From NCBI GenBank assembly GCA_001247695.2, contig LGRX02024772.1:1-64000 (forward strand): a stretch of DNA of 64,000 bases, written 5' to 3'. This document shows positions 22,138 to 32,235 of the stretch, one piece after another. Every line of letters begins with the position of its first letter. Within the stretch, counting starts at the first letter, position 1. Under the pieces are notes generated by a model. That model was not told the origin of the DNA and did not search any database. It saw only the letters and a program-made list of their open reading frames with translations. The position numbers and the translations under genes are program-made. Origin of the DNA: Cymbomonas tetramitiformis. Lineage: Eukaryota; Chlorophyta; Pyramimonadophyceae; Pyramimonadales; Pyramimonadaceae.

Positions 22138-22518
22138 TCTTGCTTGCGCAAACAAAGTTGTTCCTAACACTTATTATGTAGTCAACTGTACAAGGGAACC
22201 GTGGAAAGCAAGGGCAACGCACCTTTCATTTTTGATGGAGAATCTTTTACCCTGTCCTCTTTCTTGAATAGAGGACAATAAAATGCATACCATCAGTGTG
22301 TTCAACAGTACAACGATACCCGCCGTTGTCGCAAGAAAGGCACACCCTGCCGTACTTTTTCGGAGGCTTCCTCATGTTTGCAATAACCAAGTGAACCGAG
22401 GTGGGGTGGGGGCAAAATAATTCAAACGGTGATATTAGACGCATGTGCATGTGTCACAAACCTATTCCCCAAAAACAGATCGAAATTTCTATTCTCCATT
22501 TTGCACTTTTCTATTCCT

Positions 22519-23333
22519 AAATCATTATGCTACCGGGGGGTGGCTCATTTAGGGTGCATGGGTAGTAACACAAAAACAAGTATGACCTATCTGCTGCTTC
22601 GCGTCACTCGGGCGACGCCTGTGACTTGCCTCAATCTCTACTATTCTGCGAAAGGCGGATTAACCCGCCGTAACACGTTGTTACGGCGGGTTACCAATAC
22701 CTAGGCATTTCTACGATATCGCGCGCGTAATTGACTCCGGGCAAAAAGTAGGAACAACAGGCGTTTATCAACCCTCAAATTACCCCAAAAAAGTTGGCAG
22801 AACTCCAGACACTTTGGTCTGAGGATTGGTAATCGACTTCGGGCAAAAAGTAGGAACAACAGGCGTTTATCAACCTTCAAAATTACCCCCAAAAAGTTGG
22901 CAGAACGCCAGACATTTTGGGCTGAGGATTGGTCTATACCGATAGGGAAGTGCTCTAGATCGAAACTTAAGGTCACAAAACATAAAACTTCCTTCAAATA
23001 TTGTCACTTAGTGCCTTGGGACCACCACGTAGCCTACGCGGAGCAACAATAAACGAAGTTAGGGGTTAACCCGCCGTAATTTTCGGGCCAACCCGCCCTA
23101 ACTTTGAACGCCATTTCAGCCCAGTATACCCATCCAAGTAGCAGAAATTAAAGTTTCCACACGCAAAACTAACTACAATCAACATTGCCAAGCATGGGTT
23201 TTATGCGATATCTCGAATTATTATGGATATTAGAGTGCTCGAATATCGCTCTTAGGTATTGTTAACCCGCCCAAAAATTAGTAGAATAGACATCAAGCGA
23301 ACCACGCGCGGGCGCTAGAGGGTCACCCACGCG
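22519..23333. other. AT-rich spacer with ttaacccgcc motifs and a 104 bp duplication
   Basis: No coding is visible. It holds a perfect hairpin of arms taacccgccgtaaca (about 22,662-22,694). Further ttaacccgcc copies lie at about 23,057 and 23,264. Two direct copies of about 104 bp (22,731 and 22,835) share the block gggcaaaaagtaggaacaac and the block agttggcagaac. The hairpin arms look like element termini. Confidence 0.6.
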
Positions 23334-23636
23334 TCAAAAGTTATGTATTGCCCAGGTCATGAGTGGGGCAAAATGCTCTGTGACAAGGGTCTGGCGGAAT
23401 CGTGGGGGACGTCGGCAGAGTGGGCACGAGGCGTTGTGTGCCAACCATGTGGACAAGCAACGCGAATGGCAAATGTGTCGTTCCTTCAGGCAGGGACACT
23501 GCAAAACGTGGGACGCACAGGGTTGCGACGCAGGGACCGGGGCCATGCAGATGATGCACGCGTTCACGCAGTTTGCGGGGCTTCGCCAGCCGTTGATGCG
23601 GGGGAAAAACTCATGTATGCGGCGCTGGCGGGTCAT
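23334..23636 (-). CDS. Small PIP-box plus RING-CH-like zinc finger protein
   Basis: A 100-codon ORF from ATG at 23,636 to TGA at 23,334. Residues 4-11 (QRRIHEFF) fit the PCNA-interacting PIP-box pattern Q-x-x-I/L/M-x-x-F/Y-F/Y, placed right at the N-terminus. Residues about 28-76 give a zinc finger CIIC-x17-CPC-x7-H-x2-C-x10-C-P-L-C. This is the C-x2-C, C-x-C, H-x2-C, C-x2-C order of RING-CH (RINGv) E3 ubiquitin ligases, with the typical Trp before the last pair. Such a protein could bring a ubiquitin-conjugating enzyme to PCNA. It is isolated in AT-rich DNA with no neighbours. It could be a single-exon gene, one exon of a larger gene, or a remnant; no promoter or splice evidence settles this. 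Confidence 0.55.
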   Translation of the reverse strand: MTRQRRIHEFFPRINGWRSPANCVNACIICMAPVPASQPCASHVLQCPCLKERHICHSRCLSTWLAHNASCPLCRRPPRFRQTLVTEHFAPLMTWAIHNF

Positions 23637-24540
23637 CGTCTAGCAGTGGCACGCGGCGTGAATGCCCAGCGAGCGGGGCGACCCCGTTCGAAAAGGGGGT
23701 TGGAGTCAGCCGAGAACTCTGAGAGGTATTTCAAAATCAATGGAAAGTGGAAGGTTCTGCTTTTGCTTTTGACATACTAGACCTGTATGGGAACCTTATG
23801 AGAAATGCCAACGTATGACAGTCACATGCTTGATGACAAGGTAGATATTGTGCGGTTCCAATTGTTAGCTTGGATTAAAATATGCAGTTTTTAGTGGAGA
23901 AAATAATGATCCACACTTTTTCTAACTCTATCATGGTACCTAAAAAGTGCTTGCATATAAAAGCGATGGTCTTGTTTTAATATCGGGGTAAGCTAGATTG
24001 TGAGCTTATGCGTGACCATTGCCTTGACGTCAACAGCCTGAGATGCTGATAGACTAAGTTGAGGAGTCCACTGATTCAACCTTGGTAACATGTGGTTTGT
24101 TCGTTGATCCTGGGTTTAAAAACCTAAAACGGATTTGGCCATATTCATACTTGTATTGTTTGAAGGCTGAAGTCGAGCTGTTGATAAGGGATTCTTCCTA
24201 CAACTTGTTTTAAGGTTCTAAAGGTATACACCTGACCATATATCAGATTCCTTCGTTAGACCTTTGTTGAATAATTGTTCAAGTTCAAGTGATAAACAAG
24301 ATTGCCTCGATACCACATCAATATAGTGGTACCGGTTGGTGTTCCGCTCTTCTTAATTCCTCCGTTGAGCATTCAGATAACTATGTTATGAATTGATGCT
24401 CTGATTGTTTCATATGCATGGTGTTATCACACCAAGCAGAAAGAGCTTTTTACTCTTCTGACTGCATTCGTGTATTGTCATACGATCCATACAAATCACG
24501 TTGACTCTCCTTCTGTAACTGGAATGGTGGTTGACGGTTG
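23637..24540. other. AT-rich stretch without recognised features
   Basis: No long frame, repeat or RNA gene is seen in this 0.9 kb. Confidence 0.5.
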
Positions 24541-25096
24541 AGATTGAGGGGCAGCATCCCTAGAACTGCTGGGCGACAACCTTGGAACTGCTAAACAGCA
24601 TCCCTAAAAAATTGCTGGGCAGCATCCCTAAGACTGCAAGGACATATGTAAGAAGGAACGGGGGCGTCATTCCCTTGATAAATCCTGAACATTTCACGTC
24701 ATTCTTTTAAAAGCCCGAAATGTAAATCAGCATGATGCAGCTAAATGAAATTTTGGTTTTAAGCACTTTGTAAATTAGCTGCGTATGCTATGGAAGCATC
24801 ACTGCCAAAACAGGTGCGATCAGATATTAAAGGTGTCAAGTATTCGGCACGCAAGCTTCGGCCCGAAAACGACACCAAGGTCAAAGCCATAGAGCTGAAC
24901 GATTCAGCAGATGCTATACCTGCCCTTTGAGGGATTATACACAAATTCCCGATTCGGTTACAATTGGGCTGCATCCCTAGAACTGCGGGGCGTCATCCCC
25001 TTATCAAATCCTGAATACTTGGGTTGCATCCCTAGAGCTGCGGGGCGTCATCCCCTTATCAAATCCTGATCACTTGGGCTGCATCCCTAGAACTGT
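24541..25096. repeat. Interspersed gcatccctagaactg repeats
   Basis: The word gcatccctagaactg and close variants occur at about 24,553, 24,599, 24,622, 24,970, 25,026 and 25,081. At 24,970-25,095 they form 2.3 tandem copies of a ~56 bp unit continuing ggggcgtcatccccttatca. A related cgtcattcccttgataaat piece is at 24,666. Confidence 0.7.
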
Positions 25097-25289
25097 ACTT
25101 TAAAATTGAAAAATGGGGAATTGATTATTCCTGAATACGGTGTAGTGAGCCTTGTTTCAAAAATCATACCCTTCCGTGGGCACACATTTGTGAGGCCAAT
25201 GTCTGCGGTTAAAAGCTCAGCAATACTACTTTTGCCGGTCTTGGCTTTCGTCACGTTGGATAACGGCCAGCATATAGTATATATTTTCA

Positions 25290-25480
25290 CACATATATAT
25301 GCAATATGCTATATATATGCTATATGCTATATGCTATATGCTATATAGCATATAGCATATAGCATATAGCATATATACTCGCGCGTATATACACTATGTA
25401 TATATACTATATGGCCTATATGTATATACACTATGTATACATATATGTGTGTGTTTGTGTGTGTGTGTGTGTGTGAAAAT
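25290..25480. repeat. Low-complexity tatagcata palindrome and gt microsatellite
   Basis: tatatgc/atagcata words form a near-perfect ~80 bp AT palindrome (about 25,300-25,376), followed by tatata runs and a gt run at 25,446-25,474. Confidence 0.85.
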
Positions 25481-25695
25481 ATAAATGAAGGGGCGCTAGG
25501 CGGCTGTGTGTATCGGGGGTTGGTTTAAGCGAGGGCTGCATATTGTGACGAGGGATGCAATGCAGCGTGGATATATGCGGCACGAGAGCCTTCGCCGAAA
25601 TGCGTTGTGCAAGGAGGGTCGCTTACGCGCGCGAGGTTCGAGGCTGTACGAATGGATGTCGGTCTCTAGGTCGCGAGTGGATGTCCGGCGCGATG

Positions 25696-26219
25696 TGTAG
25701 GAGGCAGTACCAAACCTTCTACTTAACAGTCACTGTGAAACTACTTGTGGATAAGATATAGTGCAAGGTTCTATATTATGCTCTATATCTTATTTGATGC
25801 TAACCAAACTATGCTGGTTCTTAGGATCTATGTCCAGACTCAATGCATATACTTGCATACAAGAATTAGGTATTTATTTGACTTTTGCCATGCGGCTGTT
25901 TTTACTCTAGAAATCTCAACTGTTTCTTTGGCCTTGGCCATTACTTATTCACTCAACTCTCTGAGGTAATCCTAATCAGCATGGCCAAGTCTCATCAACC
26001 TATCATATGCTTGTACTACATTATCATGCAGTATGATGTGCCAGTATTTTACATGTCACAATATTACACAGTACAGTGGTACTGTGTACTCCCATATAAG
26101 GGGGGTCTCTTCCTCAACAGGGGTCTCGGGCGCTAATGCTGTAAGGCGCGTATGGCACTTCTGGCATGTATGACATTGCTGAGTCATCCGCGCATGACAC
26201 CGTGTGTTGTCCTAGCACA
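25696..26219 (-). repeat. 3' LTR of retroelement B
   Basis: On the minus strand it starts TGTGCTAGG directly after a polypurine tract and ends GCCTCCTACA, giving TG...CA ends. The start and the end (TGTGCTAGGAGG, GCCTCCTACA) closely match those of the LTR of retroelement C. Length is 524 bp against 453 bp in C. The five bases outside (cgatg, 25,691-25,695) would be the target duplication; the partner copy lies outside the window. Confidence 0.8.
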
Positions 26220-26233
26220 ACTCCCCCCCCCCT
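26220..26233 (-). other. Polypurine tract of retroelement B
   Basis: Minus strand AAGGGGGGGGGGAGT sits immediately 5' of the LTR start TGTGCTAGG, the position of the plus-strand primer in LTR retroelements. C has the same arrangement. Confidence 0.85.
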
Positions 26234-26275
26234 TCAGGTGGGAAGCGTCCTCGCTCGTGCTTAGATGCACAGTCG

Positions 26276-26610
26276 TTAGGCTGATTCGGAGCCCATGGTG
26301 TCCCACTCGCTGTCGTCGGACATCACTGGTGGCGGCGTAGGGCTGTACTCCGGCATCAAGGTCACCGGCTCCTCGTCAGCTTCTTCCGGATTAGCGCAGA
26401 CTCTTTCATCGTTGAGGTCTGTCTCATTTTCATCTCTCCAGAGCAGCTCCGCTAGGTATTCACACACCGCTGCGATTGCCCCCACGGGTTGTTCCACCGG
26501 TAGAGAGCTGAATAATTGTTTAAGCAAGGCTGCGGGGATGCCATACACGTGCCATCCAGCTCCCATGCCTGGCCTAGGGTCGCCCGACTCTCTGCTGGTG
26601 GAGCCGCTCT
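26276..26610 (-). CDS. Retroelement B: C-terminal end of pol (beyond CACTA)
   Basis: Reading from 26,610, the frame ends in YGIPAALLKQLFSSL followed by an acidic tail (WRDENETDLNDE, then SDDSEWDTMGS). The matching part of C reads YGIPSALLKQLFHNL and also ends acidic. It continues in frame from 38,883 once the transposon and one copy of its TCT duplication are discounted. This is the tail after the C5 methyltransferase domain. Confidence 0.85.
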
Positions 26611-26884
26611 CCCTACAAAATAAGGATTATTCCAAGGGCTTGGACCGTCGGCTTGGAACCCCATAGGACCCGGTAGGACAGGTATGTGTTTGAGAGGCGT
26701 TGGCGTTAACACTGGTAATTCCAAGGGCTTGGACAGCAAATGTCCCGGTCCAAGCCCCGTCCAAGCCGCGGTCCAAGGGCTTGGACCGGGACATTTGCTA
26801 TCCAAGCCCTTGGAACCCCCTTGGAATTTACATAAAATTCCAATCGGTTTCCAAGCCGTTGGACCGTCGGTTTGGAATACCGTA

Positions 26885-27660
26885 GGACCCGTCTGGACCG
26901 TCGGCTTGGAACCCCGTAGGACCTGTTACGATTGATATTTCCAATGGGGTTCCGGCGGCCTGGACGCGGCTTGGACCAAATAATAACGACATTCCAAACG
27001 GGTTCCAGCGGCTCGGCAACAGCTTGGAACGCATTAGGACCCGTCTGGACCGTCGGCTTGGAACCCCGTAGGACCTGTTATGATTGATGATTCCAATGGG
27101 GTTCCGGCGGCCTGGACGCGGCTTGGACCAAATAATAACGACATTCCAAACGGGTTCCAGCGGCTCGGCAACAGCTTGGAACGCATTAGGACCCGTTTGG
27201 ACCGTCGGCTTGGAACCCCGTAGGACCTGTTATGATTGATGATTCCAATGGGGTTCCGGCGGCCTGGACGCGGCTTGGACCAAATAATAACGACATTCCA
27301 AACGGGTTCCAGCGGCTCGGCAACAGCTTGGAACGCATTAGGACCCGTTTGGACCGTCGGCTTGGAACCCCGTAGGACCTGTTATGATTGATGATTCCAA
27401 TGGGGTTCCGGCGGCCTGGACGCGGCTTGGACCAAATAATAACGACATTCCAAACGGGTTCCAGCGGCTCGGCAACAGCTTGGAACGCATTAGGACCCGT
27501 CTGGACCGTCGGCTTGGAACCCCGTAGGACCTGTTATGATTGATGATTCCAAAGGGGTTCCGGCGGCCTGGACGCGGCTTGGACCATATAATGACGACAT
27601 TCCAAACGGATTCCAACCGTTTGGAACGCATTAGGAACCGTCTGGACGTCGGCTTGGAAC
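26885..27660. repeat. Left subterminal array of the CACTA element, about 152 bp units
   Basis: About five units start at 26,891, 27,043, 27,197, 27,350 and 27,500. Each has ggcttggaaccccgtaggac, then ttccaatggggttccggcgg, cctggacgcggcttggacca and gctcggcaacagcttggaac. Every unit carries several ttcca/ttgga half-palindromes. Subterminal motif arrays of this kind bind the transposon-encoded protein in the En/Spm family. Confidence 0.85.
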
Positions 27661-27972
27661 TCAATGGGACCTTTTATAGTGGTTATTTACAAAAATGTTC
27701 CAGCCACCCGGAACTACGGTTCCAACCGTAAGGACCGGTATATGTCCATCCGCTTGGAACTATGGTTCCAATCTGGTTTTGTTCTATATACATACAAACA
27801 GGTATCAAGGGCTTGGAACCATTGGTCCACAAGCTTGCTATTATGCATATGCAGTACAAAGGTGCTATTGATATGTATTGCTGTTTGAAATATTTACACA
27901 AAGAATCGTAAAGGTTCTCTATTGCTTGGTCTGGTCTCTAACAAGCTCTATAATCTGACAAAAATAGCAGTC

Positions 27973-28443
27973 ATGCTGCCGCATCTCCCTCACTATCCTC
28001 ATCCTCATCCCCTTTTTCATCATCCTCATCCTCGTCATTATCTTTACCAACATCTTCACCCTCCTTTTCAACGACGACCTCCTCACCCTTTTTCTCTTCC
28101 TCCTCTTTCTTTTGCTGCTTGCTGCTTCCTTCAGGAGCAGCAGCTTTCCCTTACTTGCCGAAGTCGACGTTCTTATCGGTTTGCACCGTGCTGTTTCTTA
28201 CATATTTTGTGGGGATCCTGCGGAGTACAGACGGCGGGAACGGTCAGTCCAAGGGCTTGGAACGGCCCGTCCAAACCTGGGACGGTGTGTTTTGCGTAAA
28301 ACAACACATACGCGTAAGTCAAAAGAAAATAGTAAAACAATGGGTAGGGACTAACCAGACAGTGGGCTTGTTTTTTACGGCGGGGACAATAGAGGACTCG
28401 TCGTGGACGAGGTCCTCGCCCTTGATCTTTGTGTCCTTGGCCA
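27973..28443 (-). CDS. CACTA element: small acidic-tailed protein (disrupted)
   Basis: From ATG at 28,443 the frame reads MAKDTKIKGEDLVHDESS and then meets a probable intron with donor-like gttagt. After a possible acceptor near 28,220 it resumes IPTKYVRNSTVQTDKNVDFGK, hits a TAA, and continues in the same frame as a Lys/Glu-rich then Asp/Glu-rich tail ending in TGA at 27,973. Function is unknown. The exon structure is my inference, and the TAA may be a real end or a mutation. Confidence 0.3.
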
Positions 28444-28444
28444 T

Positions 28445-29758
28445 TTTCTTTTTTTAAAAGTTTGATGCCCTCCGCATGGTGGGAGAGCATGCGGAAGATG
28501 TAGTCTTTGTTATCTTCGTCCTTTATTGCGTAGAGGGTTACCTCCACGCAGTCCTTGGGCACGACAAGTCCCTTAAGACTTGCCACGCCCGTTGGGCCCT
28601 CCCCCACCACGTCTAACAAACCGCGCGCGATGCAAAACTTTGAGATGTTCGTGAAGGAATCCGTGTCCGCTGGCGGCCGCGACTTGTGCCCCTTCTGGGC
28701 ACCGTGGAATATTTCGACGAAGCGACCGCTGGTGAGCTTACCATCTTCTTCGCTCTCGGTCAACGGTTCCTGTATATTCGAAACGAAAGACACAACAATA
28801 TGTCAGTCACGGGTGGAACGGTGGTTCCAAAGGCTTGGACGATATTTAAAAAACGGTTCCAAAGGAGTTCCAAAGGGGTTCCAAAATAGTTCCAAACGCT
28901 GGGAATAGGCCCGTGCTCGTGCGTGAAATAAAGTTACTTAAAGAAACCCGTGGACTCACAGTTCCAGTTGTTTGGAACCACGGTTCCAGCGGCAGTACAC
29001 ACCTTTTGCTTTTGCGGAGGGGGCTCCTCCACCTTGACTTTCTTCTCTTCTTCTTCGCCTTGTCCATCGTCTGGGATGGACTCCTTTGTCCATCCATTGA
29101 TAGATTTTACGGCATCATAGAGCGGCCCCGACTTCGGACGCCCAGCCTCCTGGAAGTTGAGGATCGCCTCGGTCTCAGCAGCGGTGATCAAGGACTCGGC
29201 TCTTCCAAATAATCGGAAGCCCCTTGCGGGGCCTTCGTAGCGCGCGAAGTACCCGTCCGGAAATTGTTTGGTGAACTTCTGTTTCCAGCGTCCTTCTGTG
29301 GCCTTGGTATTTTTCAAATACGCTAAGCGGCTGGTCAGGTACATGCTCACTTGGCGTTTCGGGACAGACGGCGTGACCGCGTGAATCTCCTCGATAACAT
29401 CGCGGACTAAGGAGCTTTTTAATCGCGAGGAGGTGGCTCCCACCGGTATGTCGCCTTTCTCCATTCTCTTCTCGATAATGTCCCGGCCATGCGAACGCAT
29501 GTCGTTGATGTCGTCTTGCGTGGGGCCAGAAACCCCGCCAGCTGTCTGCATTATTACTGCGGCGGGGGGATTTGAAGACTGCGGATGAGAGGAGAGACGT
29601 TGCTCCATCTCCGCGATTCTTGCCATTAGAGCGCGGGTGGTGGAGTCTTTCGTATCGGTCAAAGCAGATTGCCGCGGCGACTTGTCCAGCAGCTTTTTCT
29701 TTACAGTTTGTTTTGGCGGTGGGGTCTTCCTATCGCTTCTCCTTAGTAGTCGTGTCAT
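28445..29758 (-). CDS. CACTA element: second protein, unknown function
   Basis: ATG at 29,758 (MTRLLRRSDRKTPPPKQ). Exon 1 runs to 29,003. An intron of 233 nt (28,770-29,002) has GT donor and a tatacag acceptor, both phase 0, and exon 2 continues EPLTESEEDGKLTSGRF to about 28,445. The protein starts basic, has a short coiled-coil-like stretch (ALMARIAEMEQRLSSH), a helical central domain (KSSLVRDVIEEIHAVTP, RQVSMYLTSRLAYLKN) and a Lys/Glu-rich stretch before the intron. I recognise no family. By position it may fill the role of the DNA-binding accessory protein of En/Spm elements; that is inference. Confidence 0.55.
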
Positions 29759-30027
29759 TTTTCTACGGTGTGGGTTTTCTGCGGTACGGCTTGAATACGG
29801 TGGTGTGCTGCAAAGAGTTTGACTCTCTTTTAACGCACAACGGCCGCAACGGCCGCAAATCTGTTCCAAGGCAGGTCCGGCGGCTTGGTGCATTGGTCCG
29901 AGCGACTGGATCGCGTTATCGCGCTCTTTTACGAAATTTTGAATTTCGAGCGGACCTGCGACTGCTGTCACCTCTGTCCTCCGTCGACGGGTATGACATT
30001 GCAATCGCTGCCGTGTTTTCCATCTTG

Positions 30028-30105
30028 ACTTATCGATAGTCCAGATGGTAAGCCGTCGCTCTTCAGAGCTCGCGGTCATGGGTTCGAATCCCATTAAAGG
30101 TTTAC
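30028..30105 (+). other. tRNA-derived fragment in the CACTA element
   Basis: atgggttcgaatcccat is a perfect T-arm with B-box, and tagtccagatggtaag resembles an A-box region about 35 bases upstream. Acceptor, D and anticodon stems do not pair properly, so this is a degenerate tRNA or SINE-type promoter remnant. Confidence 0.4.
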
Positions 30106-32235
30106 GGTGAACAGCTGGGATGTGCGCACATCCCTCCTGTTCACTGTATCACCTTTAGCCATTTTGAGTTTCGATTTCTGGAAAAATCGAACGGTCTTCG
30201 TTAATTTACCAGCCGATTACTTGTGCATGTGCACTATAGGAACCCTTGGATGTTTCATTTTGACTACCAGAAAAATCTGACGGTCTTCGTTAATTCCACA
30301 CCCTGGGATCGGGTCGATAGCAAAAAACGCTGACGTTCACGGGACTGTTCCTTTTTTGGAGCAAATCCTTCTACAGAATTCGTCGCAGCTCTATTTTTAG
30401 AAATTTCCCGTAAGATGTGCATAATTGACGGTAGAAAACAATTTTTCTGCATTTTTCACGTCGCTGCATATCAAAAACATCGGGGCCAAACATATGTCCA
30501 CTTTTCAAAAAAACAGAAAATTTTCCGAAATTTTGTTTTTTGGGCTTTTTACACAAAAAACAGCCAAGTGTTAAGCTTTGAAATAAGAGGCTTCACTTTG
30601 GAATTCCAGGGGCATGGAATTTCTCAAGTGGGAGCAAATGTCCCATTCCAATGGACTTCCAAGGGCTTGGATAAACCCCCAGAAGTGGACCTAGTCGATT
30701 TTTACTAAAAAAGTTCCATGCCATTGGTTTAAGTGGGCCAAATGGTTACTATCCCGAGATCCTTGTGGGAGGACCTAGAACGCTCTAGATCCTCCCACAA
30801 GGATCACTTTTTCAATAATTTATTTAGGCACCCCACGAGCTTTCTACAAGTCAACGCCAAGGAATACTTTCCACATGGGACCTATACAAAGTAGTATGGT
30901 GCGTGGTTCGACGAGAGTCCATCATATATGCTCCTAGCTAATACATTTATAGCATGTCCCAACCAAATTTTGAACTGCTGCGTTTTTTAAAGCTTCAAAA
31001 ACGGGATGTATCTTCCACATTTTTTTGCCAATCGTGTATCGATCCTTTGCCACTATATACATGATATATCTCAAGGTATGCAGGTATATTAATCATGTTT
31101 GGGTCAAACTACGACTTGGGTCATGTATATTGGACACATCACACGAACGCGGTCACATGGGTAAGATATACACACTCCTTAAGTATGGGGACAATTTCGC
31201 ATTTTGGGCGTAAGTCTTGGTCCATTTTAAGCTTTGAGGCTAGATCTTTGCCTTGGTGAGTACTTCAGTACTTTAATATGACTTCAAAGTCTCCTTGGGA
31301 TTTTTTGGGGATTTTTTGAACGTTTAGAACTACCGCTAGAGGTTCTAGAATACGATTTTCAGACCCTGATTATGATGGAAATATTGAATTTCGACGGTAC
31401 TACACGATGTCATGCGCATATGCGGCGATTAATACGGCTAGTATGATATTAAAGGGCTTACAAAATTAATTTTGGTGATACCCTCGAGGGTTAACAACAT
31501 ACGCACTAACCCGAGCTCGTGTAACAAGGCCTAGAGTTGTCGGTACCCTAGATCCTTGTGGTAGGATCTAGCATTTTGATTAAAATTCTGTGAAAGCACC
31601 CACCCAAACCACGCTAAGATTAAAGGTCAAACCATCGACATTTCAAGCAAACCAATGTTATAGATAATTCAAAAGGTTCATAAATATTGCCCCAAAGCAT
31701 ATGCCGGGCCAAGAAATACGTCATACAACGTCGCCATGCCCATTTGCGCTAGATCCTTGTGGGAGGATCTGGATTAAGGATAGTAGCCACAAACCGTTGG
31801 AATATTGGTCCTTAGGTGATTTTTGCAATCCTCAAAACGTTCTAAATAACTTTGTGCGATTCCAATGCTTCACTTTGGAATTCCAGAGGCATGGAATTTT
31901 TCAAGTGGGAGCAAATGTCCCATTCCAATGGACTTCCAAGCCTCTGGATTAATCCCCAGAAGTGGACCTAGTCGATTTTTAAGATGGCTTTTCCAAACCG
32001 ATGGACACCGTAATCCCTGGCCTGTCCGGGCGCCCGGATTGTGCCTAAAAACGTAGAAACCCTGATGTAAAGGTGACAAACCGGACTTTTGCCGAATGTT
32101 GAAGGTATTTAATTCCGACCGCCCGGAACTACGTTCCCACGCGCCGGACCATGGGTCCGGGCGCCCGGAATGCATCTGAAAACCTTACAAGTCCGGTCAG
32201 ACAACTCACACTTCTTACATGGATTCGCAGGAATA
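30106..32235. other. CACTA interior: non-coding region with direct repeats and ctagatcctt palindromes
   Basis: No coding is seen. A ~115 bp segment starting actttggaattccag occurs at about 30,596 and again at 31,871, with the same order of words (caagtgggagcaaatgtccc, cagaagtggacctagtcgat). The palindromic word ctagatccttgtgggagga with tctag occurs around 30,762-30,808 (both arms), 31,548 and 31,750. A pair of cggtcttcgttaatt copies lies at 30,192 and 30,281. Confidence 0.65.

Larger units (their letters stand above)
19078..22518. mobile_element. 3.4 kb element with about 57 bp terminal inverted repeats
   Basis: The sequence at 19,078-19,134 (starting aggaatagaaaagtgcaaaa) recurs inverted at 22,462-22,518 with only one or two mismatches over about 57 bp. 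Such long inverted termini mark a DNA transposon. No transposase frame lies between them, so it is non-autonomous. The interior carries several foldback units listed separately. I could not find a convincing target site duplication. Confidence 0.75.

Noticed and set aside
25290..25480. Possible origin or regulatory site in the AT palindrome
   Set aside because: It is a simple tatagcata microsatellite and has no further support.
30028..30105. Functional tRNA gene on the plus strand
   Set aside because: The B-box is perfect, but the D, anticodon and acceptor stems fail to pair.
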